Positions 1 through 8,939 of a DNA stretch of 14,881 nucleotides are shown here, piece by piece (position 1 is the stretch's first letter; every line of letters begins with the position of its first letter). The stretch lies in the NCBI GenBank assembly GCA_000403035.1, contig AQSL01000102.1:1-14881 (forward strand), read 5' to 3'. This stretch comes from Candidatus Latescibacter anaerobius SCGC AAA252-E07. Its GTDB lineage: Bacteria; Latescibacterota; Latescibacteria; Latescibacterales; Latescibacteraceae. Below the pieces are notes generated by a model. That model worked only from the letters and a program-made list of their open reading frames with translations, did no database searches and was not told the DNA's origin. The translations under genes were made by a program, and so were the position numbers.

Positions 1-30
1 TCACCGCCCTCTTAAGAAAGGATATATACT

Positions 31-1128
31 ATGCGGAGTGAATTAATACCTTTTAAAGAAATGAGCAACCGACGAAGTTTTTTGAAATACATATCGGCGG
101 GCGCTGCGGGTATCGTTGCCGGCTCTCTCTATAAACCGAACAAGGCATCGGCACTGTTTGATTCAAATGATGAAAGCGAAGTATCCTTCGTGACCGGCAA
201 AGACCAGAGAGAGGCATCATACCAGGCGCTGAAACCTCTTGAGAAAGAGATTAAAAAAGCCATAACGGACAAACAGATTGTTATCAAGATTAATTCGGGA
301 CAGGTTGCAAAAGATGTCTGGCTCAATGCAACGGATGCCAATTTTGTGCGCGGGATTCTTGATTTTCTCAAACCAATTTATGATACGACTGTTATCGTGG
401 CCGAATCAACCGCAGCCGGACCGACCCAAGAAGGGCTTCAAAGTACGATGGTTGGTTTTGAAAACTATGGTTATATGCCGCTCAAGCGAGAATACAATGT
501 AAAATTTGTCGATCTCAACGATGATTCTGCCACGACGAAATGGATTCTGAATGATAACCGTCATCCTCTGGCAATCAATATAATTGACACGTTCCTTGAC
601 CCGGATATTTATCTTATATCTGCGACCCGGTTAAAAGCGCACAATTGTGTTATTGCGACGCTTTCTCTCAAAAACGTGGTAATGGCATCACCGATAAATC
701 ATTACAAACAGAAAAAACGTGGGGGCAGAAATGAAAAGCAATACATGCATTCCGGCGGAAACAGAGGGCTGAGTTACAACATATTTCTTCTTGCACACTT
801 GGGTATACAGCCCGATCTTGCCGTTCTCGACGGTGTTGTGGGAATGGAGGGCAACGGTCCTGTCAGGGGAACGCCCATTGAACAGGGTGTATGCCTTGCA
901 AGTACCGACTGGCTTGCCGCAGACCGCCTGGGTGTCGAATTGATGGGCATGGATTACGGCGAGGTGAAATATTTGCAGTGGTGCGCCAATGCCGGAATGG
1001 GTATCGATGATCTGTCGAGAATAAAGGTTACCGGCCCGGATTATAAAAAACATATCCTGAAGTACAAACTGAACGATAATATTGATGAGCAGCGCAAATG
1101 GATCAGAGAAGATATTACGGACGCATAA
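31..1128 (+). CDS. Tat-exported DUF362 domain protein
   Basis: A 365-residue protein with a twin-arginine signal: NRRSFLK at residues 13-19, then a small-residue hydrophobic stretch (20-32) and a likely signal peptidase site after ASA (residue 41). The rest matches the DUF362 family, whose molecular role is not settled. Family-like parts are IVIKINSG near residue 85 and the stretch TRLKAHNCVIATLSLKN near residue 200, where the family usually has a Lys-x-His and an LKN. No ferredoxin-type cysteine cluster, which some DUF362 proteins carry, is visible. I chose the ATG at 31 because AAAGGA at 17-22 lies 8 bases upstream. The ATG at 61 would still keep the twin arginines but has only a weak AAAGAA before it. 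Export through Tat suggests folding, perhaps with a cofactor, before transport; that is inference. Its upstream neighbour lies outside the window. Confidence 0.85.
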   Translation: MRSELIPFKEMSNRRSFLKYISAGAAGIVAGSLYKPNKASALFDSNDESEVSFVTGKDQREASYQALKPLEKEIKKAITDKQIVIKINSGQVAKDVWLNATDANFVRGILDFLKPIYDTTVIVAESTAAGPTQEGLQSTMVGFENYGYMPLKREYNVKFVDLNDDSATTKWILNDNRHPLAINIIDTFLDPDIYLISATRLKAHNCVIATLSLKNVVMASPINHYKQKKRGGRNEKQYMHSGGNRGLSYNIFLLAHLGIQPDLAVLDGVVGMEGNGPVRGTPIEQGVCLASTDWLAADRLGVELMGMDYGEVKYLQWCANAGMGIDDLSRIKVTGPDYKKHILKYKLNDNIDEQRKWIREDITDA

Positions 1129-1544
1129 TAAGATAAAAACGTTACTTCATATTTACTGGATATTTTACATAAATACCAATGGTATTTCAGGAATTACAGG
1201 AACGGTAAACAGCCCTTGACTCTGTTCTTGTCTTTTCCCCAATAGAAAAACATCTTCATGCCGGAGCAACAGTTTTCAGAGAACATGATTAAAAACCGGA
1301 TAGTTAACCGACTGTGAACATATCTCTCAATCGTTTCATTCCGGTTTTCGGGTTCTTAATCCAGAATGATGTTGTGGTATAGAATTACGTTCTTGCATGC
1401 TGCATGCTCCATTCGCTTCAAATAGTATAAAAATTGTTCTGAAAAAAACATTGTAACACGCTTGACATTATACATCCTCTTACATACCTTACAGAAATAC
1501 AACCTTACTAGTGTATTAATCTTCCATAACACGGAGCGATTGAG
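1129..1544. other. Intergenic region with two inverted repeats
   Basis: This 416-base gap separates the DUF362 gene from the cyclase operon, and I found no convincing ORF in it. It holds a near-perfect palindrome at 1171-1187 (AAATACCA, one base, TGGTATTT). A second 9-base inverted repeat has arms AAAACCGGA at 1292-1300 and TCCGGTTTT at 1340-1348, separated by 39 bases. GCATGC occurs twice, one base apart, at 1395-1407. A TTGACA at 1462-1467 could be a -35 element for the cyclase operon, but the -10 at the right distance (TACCTT, 1485-1490) is poor. No classical terminator with a T-run is visible after the DUF362 gene. Confidence 0.5.
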
Positions 1545-3704
1545 ATGGCAGAGAAAAAAACAAGATCAAGAAAAGACATTTTGGATTTATTCGTTTATGT
1601 TCTCATCTGTGTTTCTGTTATTGTAATTGTGTATTATCTTAATCTGTTCCAGATGTTTGACAAGGCGGAATTCACCACGCATGATTTACGATTCCGCATC
1701 AGGGGAGTTGAAAAACCACCCGATGATATTGTCATTGTCGGAATTGATGCACAGACACTGGATCTGCTCGGGCTCATTGGCTTTCCACCGAGAAACTATC
1801 ATGTGCCGCTTATCGAAAACCTGTTCAGGGCAGGGGCGAAAGCCGTGCTTTTTGATGTTCTCTTTCTCGTGAATACAGGTGAACAGGGGGATTTCGGCCC
1901 TTTGCCATCCTTCAATGATTCCCTTCTCGCCGAAACTTTTTTTATGTACCCGGAGACCATAATTGCGCGTAAAATTGCACGACCGATGGAAGAAGCTACG
2001 CAGCAGTCTGCCGGAGAACCCCCGCTGCCCATTCCATTATTCCAGAATTCCGGCCAACTGGCTTTTGTTGATATGGTGCATGACAGTGATTCAATTGTCA
2101 GACGTGCAAGGCTTATTTCGTACGACCAGGGTGATGAAAAGACCTGGCAGTATTCGTTTGCGCTCAAAGCTGCAATGTTTGCCATTGATGCCGATACCGC
2201 CTGGGTGGATGAAGAGAAACGTCTGGCCTATGTCGGTGACCGGATCATTCCGCTCGATGACCACAGGCCGCCGAGTATGATAGTTAACTTTTCACAGGAT
2301 GAAGTATCATTTTCGAACAGCGGCGGATATATCTCGTATGAACAGGTGCTGGATCCGGGAGAATTCGGGTTGGAGGCGCTGATTAAGTTAAATCGCTTCA
2401 AGGACAAGGTTGTTCTTATCGGCGCGGCATATCCGGAATCAAAGGACTGGGAAAATACCCCTTTTTATCTCGGCACTTCTCTTTTCAGCGCCTCAGAGTA
2501 CCCCACGTACGGTGTGCATGTTCATAAGAACATTGCGGATACCATCATCAGCGGGCGTTTCATTCCGCCGACAACAAAATTTCAGCTTTTTATATTCATT
2601 GCTTTGATGTCAATTCTTGCAACGGCTGTTAATTTTAAATTCAGAGGATTTATGGGGCTTTTACTCAGCGTGGTGATCATAGCCGTTTATTCTGTGATCG
2701 CTGTATACCTGTTTGTAAACAACAGGCTTTTAATACCTATAATCGCTCCCGCTTTTGCGGTCGTTTTGTTTAATTATATCAGTACGAATACATATAATTT
2801 CCTGATGGAGCGCAAGCAGAAGGCGATGATCCGCGGGACCTTTTCCCATTATGTTCCCGGTTCGGTTGTCGATGAACTTCTGAAAAATCCGGAGATGCTT
2901 ACGCTCGGCGGCGAGGAACGGGTTATGTCTGTCATTTTCAGCGATGTGGCCGGATTCACATCCATTTCCGAAAAATTGACACCGACAGAGCTTGTGGAAC
3001 TTCTTAACATGTACCTCTCTGCAATGACCGATATTGTTCTTGACTATAACGGAATTATCGATAAATATGAGGGCGATGCGATAATGGCAGAGTTCGGTGC
3101 GCCGCTGCCCGATGAGGATCATGCGCTGAAAGCCTGTTATACCGCAATTGATATGCAGGTAAAGCTTGCGGAACTTCGTGAGCAGCTTCTCAGCGAAGGT
3201 GGTCCTGGACTCAGGGCGCGCGTGGGGATAAATTCCGGCCCGATGGTTATCGGAAACATGGGTTCTTCGAAGATTTTTGACTATACTGTTATGGGTGACA
3301 ATGTCAACCTCAGTTCCCGTCTCGAGGGCGCCAACAAGGAGTACGGCACCTATATTATGTGCAGTGAGGCAACCAGGCAGATGGTAGAACATGAGATCAT
3401 AACACGTGAACTGGACCTGTTACAGGTGAAAGGAAAAACAGAGGGTGTTCTTGTTCATGAAGTGCTCGCGAGAAAAAACGACGGTATCAGTGATATCAGG
3501 AAAAAAGCAGTTGACAAGTATCTCGAGGGACTTGCCGCCTATAAGGAACGTCGGTGGGATGACGGGATACAATTATTCAACGAAGCTCTCTCTCTCGACA
3601 AAGATGACAGCCCATCTTCCGTTTACCTTGAACGGTGCGAGCAATTTAAAATTACCCCGCCGCCTGATGATTGGAATGGCATATTCATTATGAGGACGAA
3701 GTGA
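1545..3704 (+). CDS. CHASE2-domain class III adenylate cyclase
   Basis: A 719-residue membrane-bound nucleotide cyclase that should make cAMP in response to an extracytoplasmic signal. The order is a transmembrane helix (about 12-34), a CHASE2 sensor (about 35-340), three closely spaced helices (about 345-420), a class III catalytic domain (about 455-635) and a TPR-like tail (about 655-700). Catalytic residues all appear present: metal-binding Asp467 (FSDVAGF) and Asp511 (KYEGDA), Lys507 and Asp579 at the purine-selecting positions, and Asn588 and Arg592 of NLSSR. The Lys/Asp pair points to ATP, not GTP, as substrate; this is from family knowledge. GGAG at 1533-1536 is 8 bases before the ATG. 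It is the first gene of the run to bshC, and its TGA shares a base with the next ATG. The signal sensed cannot be told from sequence. Confidence 0.93.
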   Translation: MAEKKTRSRKDILDLFVYVLICVSVIVIVYYLNLFQMFDKAEFTTHDLRFRIRGVEKPPDDIVIVGIDAQTLDLLGLIGFPPRNYHVPLIENLFRAGAKAVLFDVLFLVNTGEQGDFGPLPSFNDSLLAETFFMYPETIIARKIARPMEEATQQSAGEPPLPIPLFQNSGQLAFVDMVHDSDSIVRRARLISYDQGDEKTWQYSFALKAAMFAIDADTAWVDEEKRLAYVGDRIIPLDDHRPPSMIVNFSQDEVSFSNSGGYISYEQVLDPGEFGLEALIKLNRFKDKVVLIGAAYPESKDWENTPFYLGTSLFSASEYPTYGVHVHKNIADTIISGRFIPPTTKFQLFIFIALMSILATAVNFKFRGFMGLLLSVVIIAVYSVIAVYLFVNNRLLIPIIAPAFAVVLFNYISTNTYNFLMERKQKAMIRGTFSHYVPGSVVDELLKNPEMLTLGGEERVMSVIFSDVAGFTSISEKLTPTELVELLNMYLSAMTDIVLDYNGIIDKYEGDAIMAEFGAPLPDEDHALKACYTAIDMQVKLAELREQLLSEGGPGLRARVGINSGPMVIGNMGSSKIFDYTVMGDNVNLSSRLEGANKEYGTYIMCSEATRQMVEHEIITRELDLLQVKGKTEGVLVHEVLARKNDGISDIRKKAVDKYLEGLAAYKERRWDDGIQLFNEALSLDKDDSPSSVYLERCEQFKITPPPDDWNGIFIMRTK
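3692..3696 (+). promoter_or_regulatory. Ribosome binding site setting the start of the DUF62 gene
   Basis: GAGGA lies 7 bases before the ATG at 3704, inside the end of the cyclase gene. It selects this ATG over the in-frame TTG at 3671, which would add 11 residues absent from the family. The cyclase stop TGA (3702-3704) shares its A with this ATG, so translation is probably coupled. Confidence 0.7.
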
Positions 3705-4498
3705 TGCTTGCAAGCGGTGTGATAACTCTTACAACTGATTTCGGAACTCGTGATCCCTATGCCGGAATAATAAAAGGAATAGCATTGTCTATCAATCCCA
3801 ATGCACGTCTTATTGATATAACCCATGAAATTCAGGCGCATGATATTACGAATGCATCCTTTATGATCGCCAACACCTACAAATATTTCCCTGTCGGTAC
3901 CGTTCATGTCTGTATTGTTGATCCCGGTGTCGGAGGGAATAGAAAAAACATAGGTATCCTTACAGAACGGTATTTTTTCATCGGACCGGATAATGGTATT
4001 TTCACGATTGTGTCAAAAAAAGAAAAAATTGTGGAAATTCGTGAAATTACCAAGCAACCTTTTATTCTGAATAAAATTTCCGATACCTTTCACGGCCGTG
4101 ATGTTTTTGCGCCCTGCGCAGGTTATCTTTCGGCGGGGAGTAGTTTTTCAGATATTGGTCCGGTTGTAGAGAAAATCATTTCAATTGAACATCCGGAATT
4201 GGTTGAAAACGGGAGTATTATTATCGGTGAAATAGTTTCCATAGATTCATTCGGAAACTTGATAACAAATATTTCAAAAAAAAAATTTTTGTCATTTGCA
4301 AAAAATTACGCATTTGAAATATATTATGCTTCAGAACGGTTTCATAGAATTAACAAGCAATATGCCGATGTAGAGTTCGGAAAGCCCCTTGTACTGTTCG
4401 GTTCTTCCGGTTTTCTGGAAATATCCATGAACGGTGGCAGTGCAGCATCATATTTTATGACCACGGTGGGAACTACGGTGACTATCAGGAGATATTAA
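3704..4498 (+). CDS. SAM hydroxide adenosyltransferase (DUF62 family)
   Basis: A 264-residue cytoplasmic enzyme of the DUF62 family, which splits S-adenosylmethionine with hydroxide to give adenosine and methionine. Family marks in order: ITLTTDFGTRDPYAG at 7-21, VDPGVG at 72-77, GPDNGIF at 94-100, FHGRDVFAP at 129-137 and SFGNLITNI near 185. By my alignment the conserved Asp-Arg-His triad known from the Pyrococcus homologue corresponds to Asp73, Arg80 and His130, so the enzyme looks active. Length is normal for the family. The start is fixed by the GAGGA site and by the one-base overlap with the cyclase stop; its own TAA shares a base with the next ATG. Its place next to another SAM-using enzyme is suggestive, but the physiological purpose of this family is not clear. 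The fluorinase and chlorinase relatives share the fold; nothing here suggests halide use. Confidence 0.92.
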   Translation: MLASGVITLTTDFGTRDPYAGIIKGIALSINPNARLIDITHEIQAHDITNASFMIANTYKYFPVGTVHVCIVDPGVGGNRKNIGILTERYFFIGPDNGIFTIVSKKEKIVEIREITKQPFILNKISDTFHGRDVFAPCAGYLSAGSSFSDIGPVVEKIISIEHPELVENGSIIIGEIVSIDSFGNLITNISKKKFLSFAKNYAFEIYYASERFHRINKQYADVEFGKPLVLFGSSGFLEISMNGGSAASYFMTTVGTTVTIRRY

Positions 4499-5232
4499 TG
4501 GAATGGTTTGAACGGTGGTTTGGGGAAGAGTATCTTCTCGTGTATGAGCACAGAAATATCAAAGAAGCCGAACATGAGTCTCAAGCAATAAGCAAATTTC
4601 TCGATCTGAAAAAAAATGATTTGATACTTGATTTATGCTGCGGCCCGGGCAGACATGATACTTTTTTTGTTCGCATGGGATACAGAATATATGGCATTGA
4701 CTTTTCTATGCCGTTGCTTAAAATCGCATCCGAAGCAATTTCTATCGGTAAAAAATACCCCCGTTTTATACGAGGTGATGTGCGGATGCTGCCATTTGAT
4801 GACGGTGTATTCGATGCAATTCTAAATCTGTTTACATCATTCGGGTACTTTGACGATGAAGGAAATCAAAATCTCATCAAGTCTATTGCACGGATTTTAA
4901 AGACCGGCGGACATTTCTTCATTGATTACCTTAACCCGATAAAAGTAATGTCTGAACTTGTGGAAACATCAAAAAAAGAAAAAGAGGGCATCAGGATTGT
5001 TGAAGAAAGAAGACTCGATCACGATACCAAACGTGTTGAAAAAACAATTACGCTTACCTGGGACAATAATTCTCAGACTTTTCGTGAATCTGTCAGACTT
5101 TACACCGTTGAAGAAATGCTTAGCATGATAGAAAGCACCGGTCTCAAAACAAAAAATGTTCTTGGTTCAATGAATGGTGAATCATACGATAAGTCTTCGG
5201 AACGCATGATCGTTTTTGGCTCTAAAAGGTGA
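4498..5232 (+). CDS. Class I SAM-dependent methyltransferase, possibly the bacillithiol N-methyltransferase
   Basis: A 244-residue soluble Rossmann-fold methyltransferase. Motif I is DLCCGPGRH at 45-53, the acidic residue that binds the ribose of SAM is Asp68 (GIDFS), and motif post-II/III appears as GDVRMLPFDDGVFDAI around 97-112. It begins with WFERWFGEEYLLVY, a lead common to a group of small-molecule methyltransferases. AGGAGA at 4487-4492 is 5 bases before the ATG, which overlaps the preceding TAA by one base. Its TGA ends 8 bases before the preferred bshC start, so the two are almost surely co-transcribed. In Chlorobiota a SAM methyltransferase (NmbA) N-methylates bacillithiol, so the neighbour suggests that role here; this is inference from context. 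The substrate cannot be read from the sequence, and a general methyltransferase label is the safe one. Confidence 0.85.
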   Translation: MEWFERWFGEEYLLVYEHRNIKEAEHESQAISKFLDLKKNDLILDLCCGPGRHDTFFVRMGYRIYGIDFSMPLLKIASEAISIGKKYPRFIRGDVRMLPFDDGVFDAILNLFTSFGYFDDEGNQNLIKSIARILKTGGHFFIDYLNPIKVMSELVETSKKEKEGIRIVEERRLDHDTKRVEKTITLTWDNNSQTFRESVRLYTVEEMLSMIESTGLKTKNVLGSMNGESYDKSSERMIVFGSKR

Positions 5233-5240
5233 CAGACAAC

Positions 5241-6842
5241 ATGCTTAAAGCGGTACATTCGGGAACATTTTTCGGTGAACACAGTCCTCATGGGATACCC
5301 TCCGATACAGATAGTCCGGAGATTGATCTTCTCCTCGAAAAAGTACATTCTCTCGATTCCTCATCGTACCCTTTACAGGCACTCAAAACAATTCTTCTCC
5401 GTGAAAATGAACTCATTGGTGCCGGTCGGAAAACACTTGATATAATCAGAGCAATTGACAATGATACGGTATTTGTTGTATGCGGTCAGCAGGCGGGTCT
5501 TTTCGGCGGGCCCCTGTATACCCTTTTCAAGGCGATGCATGCGGTACGGCTTGCATCAATACTTTCCGGACGGACCGGCAAAAAAGTGATTCCTGTGTTT
5601 TGGGTAGCCGCCGATGATCATGATTTTCAGGAAGTTAATATCCTCGGTTTACGGTCAGGCGATGGCAGCAAGGCGAGCGTAGAGTATATCCCGGGGAATT
5701 ATAGAGAGGGTATGCCGGTCGGCGAAATTATACTTGAGGATGATATTGGGAACGCAATAGATACCCTTGCTGACCACTGTATTTCAGGTGAAGCTTCCGC
5801 TGGATACCTCGATGTATTGAGAAGTTCGTGGAAGCCGGGTGTCACATGGTCAGATGCCTTTGCCTCTCAACTGGCAAACATGTTTTCAAAGCATGGATTG
5901 GTGCTGTTTAATCCCCGCTGGGATGGAATTAAAAAACTTTTCACGGACATTATCAATGCAGAACTGAGCGAGCCGCATGCCTCAACGAAGCTTATCAATG
6001 AACGGGCAGATGCATTCAAAACCTCCGGACAGAGGAAAAAAGCCCTCCGCAAACCAGAGGGATCGACCAATCTTTTTTTTGAAATTGAAGGTATCCGTTA
6101 TCCTTTACGAGCCGATAAGGAAATTTATACGGCCGGTGAATCAACGTTTTCAAGGGAAGAGATGCTCGATATAGTTCAATCTTCTCCCGAAAGATTTAGC
6201 CCTGCCGCTGCGTTGAGACCTGTTTGCCAGGATGCCGTTTTGCCTGTTGCAGCTATTATCAGCGGGCCCGGGGAGCGATTGTATCTGAAACAGATTGAAA
6301 CTGTTTACAGACTTTTCAATGTTGAACGGTCGATTCCCTGGCCGAGAGCATCCTTCACGCTTATTGACCGGCGTACTGTGAGAATCTCCGAAAAAGAACA
6401 GATCAGTCTCAAAACGTTGTTTATGGACGTTGATGGTATTCGGCTTGAACTCGCCCGAAAAACATTTCCCGAAGATTTTTCGAGGCAACTGGAATCTTTC
6501 GAAACCACAATTCACAGCGGTTTTGAAAGACTTGCCGAACAGATCCGCTCAATCGATTCTACCCTGACTGATTCCGTACGAAAAGAAAAGAGTAAAGTTA
6601 TTCACTCCATGAAGAAAATAAGAGAACGTGCGGTACGTGCGCACAAAGCCAGACATTCGATTACTTCGAATCGGTTAGCATCGGTTTCATATTTTCTTAT
6701 GCCCGATGGCGGTCCGCAGGAAAGATGGTTCGGAATTGATGCCGTACTATCTCTCCTTGACAGCGGGGGATTTAATGAGCTTCTTAATCTGACGAGCCCG
6801 CAGGAAGAGTTTCACCGGATTGTAATGGAGGAGCAAAGCTAA
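5241..6842 (+). CDS. bshC: BshC, cysteine-adding enzyme of bacillithiol synthesis
   Basis: A 533-residue cytoplasmic enzyme that joins cysteine to glucosaminyl-malate in the last step of bacillithiol synthesis. Diagnostic parts are VVCGQQAGLFGGPLYTLFKA (about 79-98), a GQQ-containing nucleotide-binding-like segment, and FWVAADDHDFQEVN (about 120-133), close to the FWIASEDHDF of other BshC proteins. A helical, charged coiled-coil stretch follows near 445-495, and the C-terminal segment FLMPDGGPQERWFG (about 496-509) is typical. Length is full for the family. I prefer ATG 5241, since AGGTGA at 5227-5232 sits 8 bases upstream. GTG 5229, which would overlap the methyltransferase stop by four bases (GTGA) and add four residues, has no good site before it. 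The earlier bacillithiol genes (bshA, bshB) are not in the window. Presence of bshC indicates a low-GC Gram-positive or an FCB-type host. Confidence 0.93.
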   Translation: MLKAVHSGTFFGEHSPHGIPSDTDSPEIDLLLEKVHSLDSSSYPLQALKTILLRENELIGAGRKTLDIIRAIDNDTVFVVCGQQAGLFGGPLYTLFKAMHAVRLASILSGRTGKKVIPVFWVAADDHDFQEVNILGLRSGDGSKASVEYIPGNYREGMPVGEIILEDDIGNAIDTLADHCISGEASAGYLDVLRSSWKPGVTWSDAFASQLANMFSKHGLVLFNPRWDGIKKLFTDIINAELSEPHASTKLINERADAFKTSGQRKKALRKPEGSTNLFFEIEGIRYPLRADKEIYTAGESTFSREEMLDIVQSSPERFSPAAALRPVCQDAVLPVAAIISGPGERLYLKQIETVYRLFNVERSIPWPRASFTLIDRRTVRISEKEQISLKTLFMDVDGIRLELARKTFPEDFSRQLESFETTIHSGFERLAEQIRSIDSTLTDSVRKEKSKVIHSMKKIRERAVRAHKARHSITSNRLASVSYFLMPDGGPQERWFGIDAVLSLLDSGGFNELLNLTSPQEEFHRIVMEEQS

Positions 6843-6864
6843 AAATAAAAAAGAACGCTTTGCG

Positions 6865-6879
6865 GTTTCGGCACGAAAC
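6865..6879. repeat. Short inverted repeat between convergent genes
   Basis: GTTTCG, three bases, CGAAAC, 23 bases past the bshC stop. It could form a small hairpin in the tail of the bshC message, but no T-run follows, so it is at best a weak transcript-end signal. The rest of the 142-base convergent gap shows only A/T runs and a weak CATAAT/ATTATG pair at 6948-6964. Confidence 0.25.
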
Positions 6880-6984
6880 GTAACAATTTAATGTACGATG
6901 TTAATCATCCTTCATCCGTATTTTTTTTGTCAATTCTGGTCCGGAGACATAATGTAAGATTATGGTGAAGAAATGATGAATCGA

Positions 6985-8850
6985 TTACAGGCCTAAAAAT
7001 AAATCACGGTTGTCGGTGATTTCAGCATTATCTTTCAAATTATTGATAAACCTGGCCATCATAGTATTCGTCAGTTCTCTTTGAAGCCTTTCTTTCAGTT
7101 CATTTTTTTCTTCTTCATATTTCGTTTCATCGACCGGAATTTTCTCGGTAAAAACAGCTATACCGCAGCCGCTTTCGGTAACAACGGGACCGGTATTATC
7201 CCCGACATTTTCAAGGCCGAAGACTCTGGCCATAAACTTGTTCATCGTTCCAAGACCGGAAATGGTATTATTCCGCGTTACCGTTTCGGTTTTAACCTCT
7301 GCAGTAATAAGTGTATCAGGAATAGAAGGTGTTGCATAGACCAGGTCCATTCCGCCTTTTAAAATTTCTGATATACGCCTGATGTGCTCCTCAGCATAAT
7401 CAAGACGCATTTGGTTTTTAAAATCCTCGGTGACAGGGTCAATTACTTCTTCGAAGGGAGCTATGCCGGGCAGCCTGATTTCTGAAACTTTGAACACATA
7501 ATACCCGGTATCTGTAATATAAGGGGGCAGTATATCATCTTTTTTTGCCTGGAACGCACGTTTTAAGAGCAATTGTACATTCATACCGATGCCTGGTATG
7601 TACTGGGTGCCTTTCTGGAAGAGGGGTGTTCTCGATACCTGCAGAGTGTCTATCTGCGCCCTGAGGGCGAAATCCATACCGCCGTTTACCGATTCGTAAA
7701 ATGCTTTGACTTTGTTTTCAACCCGTTCTCTCGTTTGACCGGAAGGAATGATTTTCATAAGAATATGACGTGCTTGCACCTGATCGACTTCCGAACTATC
7801 TTCCTTGAATAGTAGCGAGTCAACTTTTACAATATGTATTCCGAAACTGGATAAAAATGGATCGGATATCTCACCGGGTTTCATGTTGAAAGCGACATCT
7901 TCAAATTCCTTTACCATTCTGCCCTTTCCGAAGAAACCAACAGAACCGCCAAGTCTCTTGCCGCTACTATCCTGATTCCCGGGATCTTCGGAGTATCCGT
8001 CTGCAAGTTCCGCAAAATCCTCGCCTTTGTGCGCTCGCTGAGCAAGAAGTTTTGCGCGCTCTATTACTTCGGTTGTATCAGCAGAAGTTGGTAACATCTC
8101 AATAGAGACCGTGTCAAGAGAACGCAATTCTTCATGCTTATAATCATCCCTGTGTTCCTCATAATATGCAATAATATCATCGGTTTCAACTTCACCGGGA
8201 TATTGTCCGAGGTCTGCAGCGCTCACAAAGAGCCAGTCGATTTTTCGCTGCTCGTTTTCCATCAGCCATTTCTCACGGACTTCTGATTCCCTGACAAACA
8301 ATCCATTATCCAGACTCTGCTGAAGTTTTATTCTTGGAAGCGAACGTTCTGCTTCCGTTTCTATATAATTCAAAAGTTGTCGTCCCTGTGGATCATCGAA
8401 GTTATTGGGATCCTGAAGGAAATCCTTGTACTTGGTTAAACTGAAAGCATCGTTCTCGAAGAATGCAGGTATCTGGTAGGCAACCTGCGGAGGATTTGAA
8501 AGCATGTAGTTTACCAGTTCTTTGTCGGTGTAGGTAATCCCTCTTTTTTCAATTTCCTGCTCAATGAGAACATTTGTCACTATGTAATCCCAAACTTGCT
8601 CGTGTAACTGGCGTTCCTGTTGGTATGTTAACGGCTGATTCGAGCCCAGTGTATCACGTTGATTCCTTATAAGCGCATCATAATTTTCATATTTTATTTC
8701 TACACCGTTGATTTCTCCTATCACACCGGACTGGACACCTTTCCGCTGTCCGCCGATATCCATACCCCACTGGAATACTATCATCCCAACAAAAAAAATG
8801 ACAACAATGATCATGATGATTTTCGTGTTTGATCTCAGTTGCTTTAACAT
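6985..8850 (-). CDS. Membrane-anchored PpiD/SurA-like peptidyl-prolyl isomerase
   Basis: A 621-residue periplasmic foldase held by one N-terminal helix (about 10-29, rich in Ile and Val), the PpiD layout. A SurA-type N-terminal chaperone region (about 40-215) is followed by a parvulin (PpiC-type) domain at about 240-345, marked by FAELADGYSEDPG, GGSVGFFGKGRMVKEFEDVAF and PFLSSFGIHIVKVDS. A second, more divergent parvulin-like region at about 355-460 begins with VQARHILMKI and lacks the GG-G-F loop. It should help outer-membrane or secreted proteins fold. The start at 8850 is set by AGGAGA 5 bases upstream; an in-frame TTG at 8865 would place that binding site inside the gene, so it is rejected. 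Transcribed alone, converging on bshC. A parvulin of another subtype is possible, but the class is clear. Confidence 0.9.
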   Translation of the reverse strand: MLKQLRSNTKIIMIIVVIFFVGMIVFQWGMDIGGQRKGVQSGVIGEINGVEIKYENYDALIRNQRDTLGSNQPLTYQQERQLHEQVWDYIVTNVLIEQEIEKRGITYTDKELVNYMLSNPPQVAYQIPAFFENDAFSLTKYKDFLQDPNNFDDPQGRQLLNYIETEAERSLPRIKLQQSLDNGLFVRESEVREKWLMENEQRKIDWLFVSAADLGQYPGEVETDDIIAYYEEHRDDYKHEELRSLDTVSIEMLPTSADTTEVIERAKLLAQRAHKGEDFAELADGYSEDPGNQDSSGKRLGGSVGFFGKGRMVKEFEDVAFNMKPGEISDPFLSSFGIHIVKVDSLLFKEDSSEVDQVQARHILMKIIPSGQTRERVENKVKAFYESVNGGMDFALRAQIDTLQVSRTPLFQKGTQYIPGIGMNVQLLLKRAFQAKKDDILPPYITDTGYYVFKVSEIRLPGIAPFEEVIDPVTEDFKNQMRLDYAEEHIRRISEILKGGMDLVYATPSIPDTLITAEVKTETVTRNNTISGLGTMNKFMARVFGLENVGDNTGPVVTESGCGIAVFTEKIPVDETKYEEEKNELKERLQRELTNTMMARFINNLKDNAEITDNRDLFLGL

Positions 8851-8910
8851 TGATTCTCCTCTCAAAATGTATGAATAACAATTAAAAGCCGATTTTGTTA
8901 TGAACTTATA

Positions 8911-8939
8911 AATTTAATGTATTATTCGTTTAAAATCAA
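8911..8939 (-). promoter_or_regulatory. Candidate sigma-70-type promoter of the foldase gene
   Basis: Read on the minus strand, TTGATT (8939-8934), a 17-base spacer, then TAAATT (8916-8911). It lies about 60 bases before the foldase start in a very AT-rich stretch, so a chance match is quite possible. Confidence 0.35.

Noticed and set aside
2730..3392. Long 220-residue ORF antisense to the cyclase catalytic domain
   Set aside because: The sense strand has an intact catalytic domain with all key residues, so the antisense frame is a composition shadow.
6948..6964. CATAAT/ATTATG hairpin as a terminator between bshC and the foldase gene
   Set aside because: The stem is short and AT-only, with no T-run at the right place on either strand.
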